A program made the position numbers and the translations under genes. Shown here one piece after another: positions 34,240-43,661 of a stretch of DNA of 64,000 nucleotides. The DNA lies in NCBI GenBank assembly GCA_963677345.2, contig CAXXLC010000038.1, positions 1 through 64,000 on the forward strand. The letters are read 5' to 3'. The stretch is from Saccharicrinis sp963677345. GTDB lineage: Bacteria > Bacteroidota > Bacteroidia > Bacteroidales > Marinilabiliaceae. The notes under the pieces are model-generated. The model was given only the letters and a program-made list of their open reading frames with translations, had not been told where the DNA came from and ran no database searches. The first letter of the stretch is position 1; each line of letters starts with the position of its first letter.

Positions 34240-35147
34240 TAAATATAGTTTTGCCAGATACTTTGAACCGATTCAGGTAATGTGTATTTAGGTTCCCATT
34301 TAAGAACATATTTAGCTTTACTATTGTCTCCTACCTGCTGATGTACGATGGACTTAAATTCTGGATTTGAAATATATTTTAAATTGCTTTTTTGAGGATC
34401 GGGGCATTGATCAATTATTGTCTTGATTAAATAGCTACCCGACACTGACTGACCATTTGAAATATGATATAGTTCGCCGCTTTTGCCATTTATAACCGCA
34501 GCATCAATGGCTGTACATATGTCACGTATGTCAGTATAGTCGCGTAATGAAGAAAGGTCACCAAACTCAACTTTTGTTGCAGGGTTAGCTAACTGTTTAG
34601 CAAAGAGGTTAACCGCTCTTCCTGCAAGCAAGGTATGCGGCATTTCTTTGCCGAGGATATTAAAAAAACGGATACGTATAATGTTCATATTGGTAGTATA
34701 TGCATACTTGGCTGCCAGGGTTGACTGCAGCAGTTTGCTTAATCCATAGTTATCAACCGGAGTGCCCACTTCGGTTTCATTTGCCAATGAAGAGGCTGGG
34801 TTTCCTATTTCTGAAGATGATCCTATAACAAGTATTCTTAAGTTAGGCTTGTTTAGTTTTATTGCTGCTTCAAATAAATTTTCTGTAGCCAGAACATTAT
34901 TGTTAATAAGGTCGTGCAATGAACCAAAACGTTGAGAAGCCAGGTGAATAATCACTTTAGGGTTTATTTCTGTCAGCAAATTAAGAAGAGATTTATCGCT
35001 AAGCTCCATATGATAGTTTTTAACTCCTTTTATACTTTCGCCAGAATTTGAAATGCCTGCAATAGTTACATGTGGATGTGTTTCTTGTAAATGATGGATA
35101 TAGTTTTGTCCTATATAGCCATTGTGGCCGGTAATAAGGTATTTCAT
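34239..35147 (-). CDS. NAD(P)-dependent 4-keto-6-deoxyhexose reductase-like SDR
   Basis: A 302-aa extended SDR. It has the nucleotide loop TGHNGYIGQNYI, a Ser region VIGSSSEIG, and the catalytic YGLSK (Y-x3-K). Overall it resembles GDP-4-keto-6-deoxy-D-mannose reductase (RMD) with RIRFFNILG and SLRDYTDIRD. It could reduce the 4-keto product of the dehydratase encoded at 36152, giving an NDP-6-deoxyhexose. Substrate assignment is an inference from context. It is coupled to the downstream glycosyltransferase. Confidence 0.78.
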   Translation of the reverse strand: MKYLITGHNGYIGQNYIHHLQETHPHVTIAGISNSGESIKGVKNYHMELSDKSLLNLLTEINPKVIIHLASQRFGSLHDLINNNVLATENLFEAAIKLNKPNLRILVIGSSSEIGNPASSLANETEVGTPVDNYGLSKLLQSTLAAKYAYTTNMNIIRIRFFNILGKEMPHTLLAGRAVNLFAKQLANPATKVEFGDLSSLRDYTDIRDICTAIDAAVINGKSGELYHISNGQSVSGSYLIKTIIDQCPDPQKSNLKYISNPEFKSIVHQQVGDNSKAKYVLKWEPKYTLPESVQSIWQNYI

Positions 35148-35175
35148 CTTTTCAAATTTTGTTTTTATTGCTATA

Positions 35176-35315
35176 TTAATAGATCGTTAGATTTAAGACA
35201 AAAGACAAAAGACTGATTTACAAGGTACTTATTATGAATATCTTACGTTGTTTACGGTGAGGTGTCTATGTGTCTAAAAATTAATAAATTATAAAAACTT
35301 AACGAACTATTGTAT
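35176..35315. repeat. Long direct repeat H, copy 2
   Basis: About 140 bp, same orientation as 30217-30364 with one AAAAGAC unit fewer. The remaining spacer to 35423 contains one copy of another direct repeat (AAATAAATTAGATCATCC, then TAATCAAATTTAC) whose partner lies at about 38037-38085. Confidence 0.85.
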
Positions 35316-35423
35316 ATGGAACTTTCAAATAAATTAGATCATCCTCTTGCGTGTAAATTTAAATAATCAAATTTACAGGTGTATTTCGATGAGTTTAAAT
35401 AATATAAAAAGTATGCAGAAGCA

Positions 35424-36143
35424 TTAATGGTGATATGGTAAAAATTCTGATTTGTGAGTTTCAAATTCTTTTGTTGCATTATGAAAATCTTCTAACCGGC
35501 CAATATCTAGCCATTTAGCGTTGTTTTCGTATCCCATGACTCTTTCTCCTTGATTTACAAGATTCATGGCAAGAGTAGGGAAGTCGAGGTACTGGTCTTT
35601 TTTTATGTGTTTTAATACTTTAGGTTCATAAATATAAATTCCCATACTCACTTTATAATCGTATTGCGGTTTTTCAGAGTAACCGGTTATTACTCCATCT
35701 TTGTTATGCTCTAATACACCCAAGTCGATTTTAACTCTTTTGTTATGCATCGCAATGGTAAGAATATTTTTATTTTTTTTGTGGAAGGCAATGATGTCGG
35801 AATAATTGATAGAAGTAAGCACATCTCCATTCATCACCAGAAAAGTATCATTCATATTAGTTAGGTATGCCAGGGAACCCGCTGTGCCTGTGGGTTTTTC
35901 TTCATCTATATAATTTATTTTAATTTTATTAGTAATTGAAGGGCGATGTATAAAATAGGCTTTTATTAATTCAGCCAGGTAACCTACCATCAAAGTAACT
36001 TCTGTAAAATTATAGTAAATTAATTGGTTAATGATAATTTCAAGAATAGGAAAATCGCCAACAGGAACCAATGGTTTGGGTAACACTGTTGTATATGGAG
36101 CAAGACGAGATCCTTTTCCCCCTGCGAGAATAACAGCTTTCAT
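35424..36143 (-). CDS. Sugar-phosphate nucleotidyltransferase
   Basis: A 239-aa single-domain NTP transferase. The nucleotide-binding signature AVILAGGKGSRLAPYTTVLPKPLVPVGD is at the start, followed by GTAGSL, the metal-binding FLVMNGDVLTS (Asp) and WLDIGRLEDFHNA at the end. It makes an NDP-sugar from a sugar-1-phosphate. With the adjacent 4,6-dehydratase (8 bp upstream) and the RMD-like reductase it could feed one deoxysugar. The base specificity (GDP, CDP, dTDP or UDP) cannot be told from sequence. Confidence 0.88.
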   Translation of the reverse strand: MKAVILAGGKGSRLAPYTTVLPKPLVPVGDFPILEIIINQLIYYNFTEVTLMVGYLAELIKAYFIHRPSITNKIKINYIDEEKPTGTAGSLAYLTNMNDTFLVMNGDVLTSINYSDIIAFHKKNKNILTIAMHNKRVKIDLGVLEHNKDGVITGYSEKPQYDYKVSMGIYIYEPKVLKHIKKDQYLDFPTLAMNLVNQGERVMGYENNAKWLDIGRLEDFHNATKEFETHKSEFLPYHH

Positions 36144-36151
36144 AAATTACT

Positions 36152-37138
36152 TTATTTGTTATAAATATCTGCTTTATATAGGCTTAAATTCTTTTCAATA
36201 TTAAACCATTCAATTGTTTCTTTTAAACCTTCTTCTAAGTTTTTTTGAGGTTTCCATCCTGTAAGTTTATATAACTTTTCGTTACTACCAAGCAAGCGAT
36301 AGACTTCACTTTTTTCAGGACGTAAACGTTCTGCGTCTGAAATAATTTCAATATCTTTTCCTGTTAATTTGGTAATTAATTGCGCCAAATCACCGATAGA
36401 TATTTCTTTTTGCGTGGCAATATTTACTTCTTGTCCAATAGTTGTTTCAGTGTTTAGAATATTAATGAATCCCTGAGCTGTATCTTTTACATAAACCAAA
36501 TCTCGTGTAGGATAAAGGGAGCCTAATTTTATTTGTTTATATCCGGATAATATTTGTGTTATAATGGCTGGTATTACAGCTCGTGCTGATTGACGGGGAC
36601 CATAAGTGTTAAATGGGCGTACAATGGTAACCGGTAATCCAAAACTACGAAAGTAGGAATCGGCCAGTGCATCAGCAGCTATTTTTGTAGCAGAATAGGG
36701 CGATTGCCCCTGACGTGCGTGTGTTTCAGTAATAGGCACTTGCATGGCAGTGCCGTATACTTCGGAAGTTGAAGTTACTAACAAGCGTTGGATGTTCAGT
36801 TCCCTGGCAGCTTGTAATACATTTAATGTACCATTTATATTTGTTTGTACATAACTTTGAGGAGAATAATAACTATATGGTATTGCAATTAGTGCAGCAA
36901 GATGTAATATGGCATTGCAACCTTTGGCAGCCTCTTTTACACCAAAAGGATCACGTATATCACCTGAAAAAATTTCAATTTCTTTTAAAATTTCTTTAGG
37001 GAGAGTATCCAGCCAGCCCCAGTTATTAAATGAGTTGTAATAAACAAAAGCTTTAACTTTGTAGCCTTTTTTAACGAGTTCTTCAGCAAGGTGGCTGCCA
37101 ATAAATCCATCGGCTCCTGTTAGTAATATTTTATCCAT
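36152..37138 (-). CDS. NDP-sugar 4,6-dehydratase of the LegB-like SDR family
   Basis: A 328-aa extended SDR: TGADGFIGSHLAEELVKKG, the family-specific KVKAFVYYNSFNNWGWLD found in LegB-type dehydratases, TSTSEVYGTA with catalytic Thr/Ser, SPYSATKIAAD (Y-x3-K) and RPFNTYGPRQS. LegB proteins convert an NDP-HexNAc to the 4-keto-6-deoxy form in legionaminic-acid pathways. No aminotransferase or NeuB-type synthase is present here, so the product probably goes to the RMD-like reductase instead. It is co-transcribed with the nucleotidyltransferase. Confidence 0.85.
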   Translation of the reverse strand: MDKILLTGADGFIGSHLAEELVKKGYKVKAFVYYNSFNNWGWLDTLPKEILKEIEIFSGDIRDPFGVKEAAKGCNAILHLAALIAIPYSYYSPQSYVQTNINGTLNVLQAARELNIQRLLVTSTSEVYGTAMQVPITETHARQGQSPYSATKIAADALADSYFRSFGLPVTIVRPFNTYGPRQSARAVIPAIITQILSGYKQIKLGSLYPTRDLVYVKDTAQGFINILNTETTIGQEVNIATQKEISIGDLAQLITKLTGKDIEIISDAERLRPEKSEVYRLLGSNEKLYKLTGWKPQKNLEEGLKETIEWFNIEKNLSLYKADIYNK

Positions 37139-37143
37139 AATAC

Positions 37144-37998
37144 TTATAGTTCAAATGTATCTAAGGCGTTTTTAATTTTCAATAATCCAGTTTTTGGATC
37201 GCCATATTTTATTATGGAAGAAATGCCTTGTTTTATGTTTTGAAGTTTATAATTTGTAATGATTTTTTTTCGCTGATTAAGGTTTAATGGAATTCGCTTA
37301 TCTGATATGATAGATTTAAACAGGTTATGTTTATTATCCAGTAATTCATTTATATTCTTTTTTTCATGATTGGTTTCCTGATCTTCATGTGTTCTCCACC
37401 AGATAAGTGCAGGCTGAAAGAATACAACAGGACCTTCTAATGCCATCTTTATCCATAATTCAGTATCTCCGATAAACCTTTTGCCCGAATAACCTCCAAC
37501 CTTGTCGAATATTTCTTTTTTTATAATAGTACCGGTTGGGCCGCTGGAAAAGAAATTGTGATTACTAAAGTAACTTTCGAATAGCGTTTTTGAGTTGATA
37601 ATACAAGGATAAGGGGTTTTATATTCCCGGATTACACATTGTGAACCCAATACTGTTTCAGGATATTGTTCCATTGCATTTACCATGATTTGTAACCCGT
37701 GTGGATAAATCATATCATCTGCATCCAGGTATTTAATATATTTTCCCTTTGCGTAGGATGCAGCTTTATTTCTATTGGGATAATCTCCTAAATTTGTTTT
37801 ATTTACATATACTTTTATACGAGGATCTTTTGTTTCATACGCTTTGGCAATCTCAACTGAATGATCTGTACTTTGATCATCAACAAGTATCATCTCCCAA
37901 TCCTGAAATGATGAGGCCAAAACGCTTTCAATGCAATCGGATATGTATTTTTCGCGGTTGTATATAGTGGTGAGGATAGAGACTTGAGGTGTTTTCAT
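37144..37998 (-). CDS. Glycosyltransferase family 2
   Basis: A 284-aa GT-A enzyme: VSILTTIYNREKYISDCIESVLASSFQDWEMILVDDQSTDHS, the DXD equivalent KYLDADDMIYP, a GGYSGKRFIGDTELWIKMALEGP acceptor region, and WWRTHEDQETNHE. It is soluble or membrane-associated in the cytoplasm. It lies 5 bp upstream of the LegB-like gene in the same operon. The 144-bp spacer upstream carries one copy of a direct repeat shared with about 35332. Confidence 0.92.
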   Translation of the reverse strand: MKTPQVSILTTIYNREKYISDCIESVLASSFQDWEMILVDDQSTDHSVEIAKAYETKDPRIKVYVNKTNLGDYPNRNKAASYAKGKYIKYLDADDMIYPHGLQIMVNAMEQYPETVLGSQCVIREYKTPYPCIINSKTLFESYFSNHNFFSSGPTGTIIKKEIFDKVGGYSGKRFIGDTELWIKMALEGPVVFFQPALIWWRTHEDQETNHEKKNINELLDNKHNLFKSIISDKRIPLNLNQRKKIITNYKLQNIKQGISSIIKYGDPKTGLLKIKNALDTFEL

Positions 37999-38142
37999 TT
38001 AGTCTAAAATTTGCACTTAATTACAAAATGTAATTTTTAAATAAATTAAATCATCCTTTTGTATAATAATTTAGATAATCAAATTTACCTGTTCATTTCA
38101 TTTAAGAATTAGGACTATGGTTATTAGTAAAAGATTAATACG

Positions 38143-38973
38143 TTAAAAATGGATTATTTTCCATTCGGGTAAATATTTTTCAGTTATTGGAATTTGATTG
38201 TCATTATCCCATTTGTAAGGAACAGTAACAATATTATTTTCTGCAAGAAAGGCTGGCCACCATGAAAAGGTACTGTTCGAAATTATATGATGTTTGCAGG
38301 ATTTCATTAGAATAAAGTCTTCTAAAATTATTTGGTTTGAGTTTCCATCTACAATAATATATTCTTTTCCTTTAAAATTACCTTTGCAAAACTTAATGTC
38401 ATTTGAAAAAATGAAAAAAGTAGGAACGTTTATTTTTTCTTTAATATACTTTATCGCATTAATAAAGTACTTCATATTACAGACTTCCAGTTTTTTATTT
38501 CCAATGTAATCTCCTCTTCGAATATGAATTGCAACAGAATTTGATTCACAGATTTGTTTATAGAAATATTTATAACGAATACTCTTTAACTTATATTTAG
38601 GTGTAATTTCTTTTCTAAGTATGTCTCTAATATCATAAAAAAATAAATAGCTTTGAAACAATCCATACAAATAAACATTTGTGAAATTATTTATTTCAGG
38701 ATTATATTGATGGCTGTAACCAAATTTTATATTCTTAGAATAATCAACTGCTCTTTTTTTTCTAATACCTACTTTCTTTAAAAGTAAATGCCATAATGTG
38801 AAGCTGGTTTTAAATTGAAGATTAAAATGGTTAAGGAAGTATCTTTTTTGTCTAAATCCAAAAAAACTATGATCGATGTATATTTTTTGTTTTTTATCTG
38901 TAGCTAGTTTTTTTGCTGTTGCGTACTGAAAAAGTTGGTTTCCCAGCTGCTCATGAATATATATTTTTATCAT
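38143..38973 (-). CDS. Alpha-1,2-fucosyltransferase family (GT11)
   Basis: A 276-aa protein with the GT11 layout: LGNQLFQYATAKKLA at the start, VAIHIRRGDYIG (the HxRRGDY donor motif), and SCKHHIISNSTFSWWPAFLAENN near the end. Family members transfer L-fucose from GDP-fucose to galactose. With the GT10 gene at 48919 it suggests Lewis-like fucosylation. It overlaps the GT92 gene by 1 nt. Confidence 0.93.
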   Translation of the reverse strand: MIKIYIHEQLGNQLFQYATAKKLATDKKQKIYIDHSFFGFRQKRYFLNHFNLQFKTSFTLWHLLLKKVGIRKKRAVDYSKNIKFGYSHQYNPEINNFTNVYLYGLFQSYLFFYDIRDILRKEITPKYKLKSIRYKYFYKQICESNSVAIHIRRGDYIGNKKLEVCNMKYFINAIKYIKEKINVPTFFIFSNDIKFCKGNFKGKEYIIVDGNSNQIILEDFILMKSCKHHIISNSTFSWWPAFLAENNIVTVPYKWDNDNQIPITEKYLPEWKIIHF

Positions 38974-39839
38974 TATTGTTTAATGTATTTTAATACTTCA
39001 GGGCTATTAATAAGTTTAGTGCCAGCTCCTTCATAATTATAACAATAATGGTACATTAACATTTTATCATTCGGGCAAATTTTATTTTTAAATAGAGTTT
39101 TAGTACAATGAACATTGGCTGATATTACTGCGGAAAGTTTAAACATTGTTTTAAAACCTTCGTCTTCACGATCATGCGGAAGACATTTACTTATTTTACG
39201 AATACTCCTGCCAATATAATTAAATCTTGAAGAAAAGATTCGTGATTTAAAGTATATGCTTGTAATACTTTGTTGTTTCATTTCAGTCATCAAATCTTTC
39301 AGGTTAAATCCTGTTCTGCTAACCATAAATTCATCCATATCGGTTAATAAGGCATAGTCGTAAATGCGTTTATAGCGTTTGATAAAGTCGTTTATAGCTT
39401 CAATCTGGAAATAGCCTATTTTTCCGTTTTTATCTTTTTTCGTCCAGGGGATGATGGTAATTATAGAGCCGTATTTGTTTAATATATCGTTTAATTTGAA
39501 TTCTGCGTTTTCTTGAGTTATAAGCTTAGAGTAATTTTGGTTGTGCTTATTAATTGAACCAGGGTTTACATTTTTATACCTTTCATTTTTTTCTGTTCTT
39601 TGGACTTTGCTATTATCATAAAGCACAAAATGATCAATTCCCATTTTTAAATGATGTTCAATCCATTCTTCTAAAAAGAGTATATTTTCTCTTAATATAA
39701 AAACAGTCATTAAAGCAATAGAATCTTTTTGAAATTCAGGTGATTTTTCCAATTTGGAAATATGTATCCAAAAGAGAACCTGTTTACAATGTAAAATTAA
39801 AAAATTAACAAGTTGTTTGACTTTTTTAAGTATTAGCAT
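38973..39839 (-). CDS. Glycosyltransferase family 92-like protein
   Basis: A 288-aa protein with the GT92 (DUF23-like) signature: FILRENILFLEEWIEHHLKMGIDHFVLYDNS, then DYALLTDMDEFMV (DxD), the IFSSRFNYIG stretch and HYCYNYEGAGTKLI. The first 25 residues are basic and hydrophobic, suggesting membrane association. In animals GT92 enzymes add galactose; in bacteria the sugar is unknown. The frame overlaps the next gene by 1 nt and the previous gene is 2 bp away. Confidence 0.85.
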   Translation of the reverse strand: MLILKKVKQLVNFLILHCKQVLFWIHISKLEKSPEFQKDSIALMTVFILRENILFLEEWIEHHLKMGIDHFVLYDNSKVQRTEKNERYKNVNPGSINKHNQNYSKLITQENAEFKLNDILNKYGSIITIIPWTKKDKNGKIGYFQIEAINDFIKRYKRIYDYALLTDMDEFMVSRTGFNLKDLMTEMKQQSITSIYFKSRIFSSRFNYIGRSIRKISKCLPHDREDEGFKTMFKLSAVISANVHCTKTLFKNKICPNDKMLMYHYCYNYEGAGTKLINSPEVLKYIKQ

Positions 39840-39841
39840 TT

Positions 39842-40831
39842 TTAAAGTTTAATAAATTTTTTATACTGAACCATAAATTTCCCCCAACGCAACCACAAAC
39901 GAAATCTCTTGTTGTTTTTTCCAAACTCAAGAGTGGTACGATATATGCCAATCCAATCCTTATTTGCTCTCATTTTTGGAATGAATAATAAAAGGTTATT
40001 GGCTAACTCCTGTCTTTGTTCTGGTTTAATTTTTTGTTTTAACTCATTAGGTAGGTATTCATTGATGATCAGTAAAACTTTTTTCATTGCAGCAATGCGT
40101 TTTCCCCGATGAATAGATTTACTTGATGAGTTATTGGCAAATACTCTATAATTAGCTAATATTTTTGGTGTATACCCAAATTTAAAATTTAGTGCAGCTC
40201 TTACATAAAATTCCCAGTCTTCGATATAATGTAGTCTTAAATCATATCCTCCAATTTGTTCATAAACCTCTCGTTTAAAAACAATGCCTGGCGGTTGTAA
40301 TAATTGCCAAGTAGCAATTCGTTGTAAAAAGTTAATTGCAATACCTTCGTTTTCTTGATAAATTCCTGTATTTCTATAAACTTTTCCTGATTCATTCATA
40401 TAGTTGCATTGGCAAAAAGCAGCACTAATTTCAGGGTGTTTTAAGAAAATATTTTCCATGTTTTTATAAAAACCATTCTCCACTGTATCATCGCCATGTA
40501 AAATATGGATATACTTTCCCTTAGATTTTTGAAGTCCTGTTGCATAGTTTTTACTTTTCCCTACGTTTTCTTTTTGGCGAATAAACTGAACTCTTCCTTT
40601 TCCAATGTCATTGACAACTTGTTCCGGATTATCCTTGGTGGAGAAATCATCAATAACAATGATTTCCATTTTTTCAGGGCCAGGATCTTGTTGTAGCACT
40701 GATTGTAAGGTTTCTTTTAAGTAGTTAGCGCAATTGTAGGTAGGAATTAATACCGACCAAAGAGGGCGTTGTTCGTCATCTTTAATCTGCGGTATAAATG
40801 GATGATTTTTGGTTCTGAAGGTTTCGATCAT
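39842..40831 (-). CDS. Glycosyltransferase family 2
   Basis: A 329-aa GT-A enzyme: WSVLIPTYNCANYLKETLQSVLQQD, EIIVIDDFSTKDN, KYIHILHGDDTVENGFY (DXD-like HGDD), and GGYDLRLHYIEDWEFYVRAAL. An N-terminal extension of about 25 residues precedes the domain. The 5' end overlaps the next gene by 4 nt, so the two are translationally coupled. Confidence 0.92.
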   Translation of the reverse strand: MIETFRTKNHPFIPQIKDDEQRPLWSVLIPTYNCANYLKETLQSVLQQDPGPEKMEIIVIDDFSTKDNPEQVVNDIGKGRVQFIRQKENVGKSKNYATGLQKSKGKYIHILHGDDTVENGFYKNMENIFLKHPEISAAFCQCNYMNESGKVYRNTGIYQENEGIAINFLQRIATWQLLQPPGIVFKREVYEQIGGYDLRLHYIEDWEFYVRAALNFKFGYTPKILANYRVFANNSSSKSIHRGKRIAAMKKVLLIINEYLPNELKQKIKPEQRQELANNLLLFIPKMRANKDWIGIYRTTLEFGKNNKRFRLWLRWGKFMVQYKKFIKL

Positions 40832-41715
40832 TTCTCGTGTCTTAATAATCGGATCAGGAAGAAAAATGGTTTACTGATAAAGTTTCCCACTCTCCAGTTT
40901 AATGAATCATGTAATATGGCCGCTTTTTTACTATCAGCATACCTATCCATTGATTTTTTGATGGTATGCTCAAGAAAATTATTTTTATATTTTTCTGGAA
41001 TAATATTATTTAGATAAAAAGCTGCATATATAGCTGATGATGAACTATTATAGGTTTCACTTGTGTAACTTTCTCCAGTAATATGATAGTTGCATAAAAT
41101 TTCATTTAAAAAGTAATATTTCTTATTTTTTAAAGCAACAAGAACATTAAAGATCCAATCTTCACTTCTTCCATCATAATCTACAGGGAAAGGAACTTCA
41201 TCAGTATGCCATAAATCTCTTCGATATATGGGTGCATGATTAGTAAAAGCAACTCCTGCTTGCCAATTGTATAATAGTTGTTTTAACGGTTGAGCTTTTA
41301 ATGGTGTAAATATGTAATGTTTATATCTATTTTGTTTTACATAATAATGTTGATGGTCACAAATACAGATATAAATTTCGGGATTTTTATTAAAACACTC
41401 TATTTGTTTTTCTAGTTTTTCAGGTAGTAAGCTATCATCACCATCCAAAAACTGGATAAAATTACCTTTGGCCATTTTAAATCCATAGTTACGTGCTGAT
41501 GTCACTCCTCCATTGGTTTTATAGACATAAATAAACCTTGAATCCATCTTTTGAAAGGATTCGATAACCTCTTTGCTATTATCTGTTGATCCATCGTCAA
41601 CCACAATACATTCCCAATTAGAGTATGTTTGGTTTAAAACACTATTTAAGGTATTTCTTATATGATGTGTTTGATTATAGCAGGTTGTTATGATCGATAC
41701 AAAAGGTTTATTCAT
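40828..41715 (-). CDS. Glycosyltransferase family 2
   Basis: A 295-aa GT-A enzyme: VSIITTCYNQTHHIRNTLNSVLNQTYSNWECIVVDDGSTDNSKEV, NFIQFLDGDDSLLPEKL (DXD), and DYDGRSEDWIFNVLVAL. The acceptor region is short. It overlaps the downstream GT2 by 4 nt and follows the preceding GT2 by 66 bp. Confidence 0.93.
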   Translation of the reverse strand: MNKPFVSIITTCYNQTHHIRNTLNSVLNQTYSNWECIVVDDGSTDNSKEVIESFQKMDSRFIYVYKTNGGVTSARNYGFKMAKGNFIQFLDGDDSLLPEKLEKQIECFNKNPEIYICICDHQHYYVKQNRYKHYIFTPLKAQPLKQLLYNWQAGVAFTNHAPIYRRDLWHTDEVPFPVDYDGRSEDWIFNVLVALKNKKYYFLNEILCNYHITGESYTSETYNSSSSAIYAAFYLNNIIPEKYKNNFLEHTIKKSMDRYADSKKAAILHDSLNWRVGNFISKPFFFLIRLLRHEK

Positions 41716-41781
41716 GCGTATTTGTATATATTTTTCTTATTTCTTTAGCGACAAGATGTAACTCTCCAATAAATTAGATTA

Positions 41782-42783
41782 TCAAATATTATTGGCTTGT
41801 TTCAGTCTGTTCTGTTGAAGATGCTTACCATATTTAATCCATAACCAAACTGAGAAATGCAGACCAAATATTTTTTTTATTAGGAAAAATTTTGAAGAAT
41901 TAAATTCTTTAAGGTTAGGGTTTAATCTAATTGCCCACTTGATATACTTAAGTTTCTCTGATTTATAATTTTCAGGTAAAGCATTTGCTTTATAAAACAA
42001 ATGTTGAGAGGCAATAATTTTAATGTTTTGGTTAAGTTTATTTATTTCAGCAAGTTTTATTATCCATTTTTCGTGATATTTAAGGGCATATATTAATCCA
42101 TTTGAATTTATGATTCTATCACCATCATGTTCTCTCCATAGACCTGTTGTTTGAGGTAGGTATTCAAAATGTCCTCCGGCCAATACACCTCGTAAATGAA
42201 AATCTACTTCCTGATTACGTTTTAGCTGAGTATCCCATGATCCAATTTTATCAACAATGCTTCGACGAAATAAGAAACTTAAGGTATGAATTACTCGCCC
42301 ACCATAAAATTGTGCGACCATATCATCACATTTGAGTCCTTTAATTAATACCTTATTATCTAATGTGCCGTGATCCCAATCGCCATATACACCATCAATG
42401 TTAGTATATGTTTGTAAATATTCAATCTGATGATTTAATTTATCAGGATAAATTAAATCATCAGAATCAAGATATTGAATAAATTCACCACTTGAATTTT
42501 CTGTACCTAGATTTCTTGCAGATGGGGCACCATTGTTTTTTTGAAACAGGTAACGTATAGAAAATAAATTACTACTTAATTTTTTTTGTAATTCGGATAC
42601 AACCTCCTTAGTATTGTCACTAGATCCATCATCGACAATAATACATTCAATAGGGCGATAGCTTTGATTATATACTGAATTTATTGTGACAGGAAGCATA
42701 TTAGCCCGATTGAAACATGGAATTATTACCGAGACTAAATCAGATAAATTCATCTTATACATTTTATCTTCTAAACTTGCCAT
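41782..42783 (-). CDS. Glycosyltransferase family 2
   Basis: A 333-aa GT-A enzyme: VSVIIPCFNRANMLPVTINSVYNQSYRPIECIIVDDGSSDNTKEV, EFIQYLDSDDLIYPDKL (DXD), and GSWDTQLKRNQEVDFHLRGVLAGG. The start is uncertain: MASLEDKMYKMNLSD has three in-frame Met codons. It is one of three tandem GT2 genes that probably arose by duplication. Confidence 0.9.
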   Translation of the reverse strand: MASLEDKMYKMNLSDLVSVIIPCFNRANMLPVTINSVYNQSYRPIECIIVDDGSSDNTKEVVSELQKKLSSNLFSIRYLFQKNNGAPSARNLGTENSSGEFIQYLDSDDLIYPDKLNHQIEYLQTYTNIDGVYGDWDHGTLDNKVLIKGLKCDDMVAQFYGGRVIHTLSFLFRRSIVDKIGSWDTQLKRNQEVDFHLRGVLAGGHFEYLPQTTGLWREHDGDRIINSNGLIYALKYHEKWIIKLAEINKLNQNIKIIASQHLFYKANALPENYKSEKLKYIKWAIRLNPNLKEFNSSKFFLIKKIFGLHFSVWLWIKYGKHLQQNRLKQANNI

Positions 42784-42824
42784 ATTTTTTATCTATTATC
42801 AATAATAATAGTTAAGTTTTGAAA

Positions 42825-43661
42825 TTATATATTATTATACTTTGTTATTATACTGCGGAAAAGGTTTTTAAGAACATAACTAAAAGAATGGTTGTGTAAT
42901 TGAATAGATAAGTTTCTAATTTTAATTCCGAGTGTGGAATATGTATGAATGGGAGAAAGAAGTCCAAAATCATGATAATTCAGATCTTTCGTAAGATATA
43001 AGTATTTTTTTGAGTCATTTAGTAGATTACTTTGATGAACTAATTCAATCCAGAGAGGAGTTTGTTCTTCTGAAATTAAATTCTTTTCATTTGACCATTC
43101 TCTATGTGCAATTTTAAATACGGATTGAATATTATCTTTTTCAACAAGACTAATAAAAGGATTAAACTTATTTGTATAAACTCTGATTTTCTTTTTAGTT
43201 CCTGAAATATCTAATTGATAGCCTTTCCTTAAATCAATTACTAGGTTCTCAGAAGGAAAGGAAAGTTTTTGAATAGTTTCGATGAAGTTTGTGTGAACAA
43301 GATCATCATTATCAATACGTGTTGTAATTACATATTCAGAACTTTTTTTGTCATTATTAATGAATTTTACAATAGATTGACAAAGTACATCATTCCCATC
43401 AATAAAGAAAGGTATGAAATTTAGAAAACGATTTTGAAGCTCCTTGATCTTTTTATGATATTGAACAGGGGTTGTGTTATCAAAAAACACTAACCATTTA
43501 AAATTTTTGTTTGATTGCTTTTCAATAGATGGGAAACAATAATTTTCAAAAATATTGAATCTAGTTTTGTGCCATTCATTATCTAATATAGTTTCATTTT
43601 TTTTTGAATGGAGCCATTCTTTGTTCCTCAGATTAAAGCGTGTTATTAGATAATGTTTCAT
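42825..43661 (-). CDS. Putative rhamnosyltransferase-like glycosyltransferase
   Basis: A 278-aa protein resembling the PF11316-type putative rhamnosyl transferase family: HYLITRFNLRNKEW at the start, TRFNIFENYCFPSIEKQSNKNFKWLVFFD, VITTRIDNDDLVH with the DxDD metal site, and WIELVHQSNLLND. The frame extends to 43733, but MKHYLITRFN at 43661 overlaps the TGA of the upstream gene by 4 nt (ATGA), so that start is preferred. The sugar specificity is unproven. Confidence 0.78.
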   Translation of the reverse strand: MKHYLITRFNLRNKEWLHSKKNETILDNEWHKTRFNIFENYCFPSIEKQSNKNFKWLVFFDNTTPVQYHKKIKELQNRFLNFIPFFIDGNDVLCQSIVKFINNDKKSSEYVITTRIDNDDLVHTNFIETIQKLSFPSENLVIDLRKGYQLDISGTKKKIRVYTNKFNPFISLVEKDNIQSVFKIAHREWSNEKNLISEEQTPLWIELVHQSNLLNDSKKYLYLTKDLNYHDFGLLSPIHTYSTLGIKIRNLSIQLHNHSFSYVLKNLFRSIITKYNNI

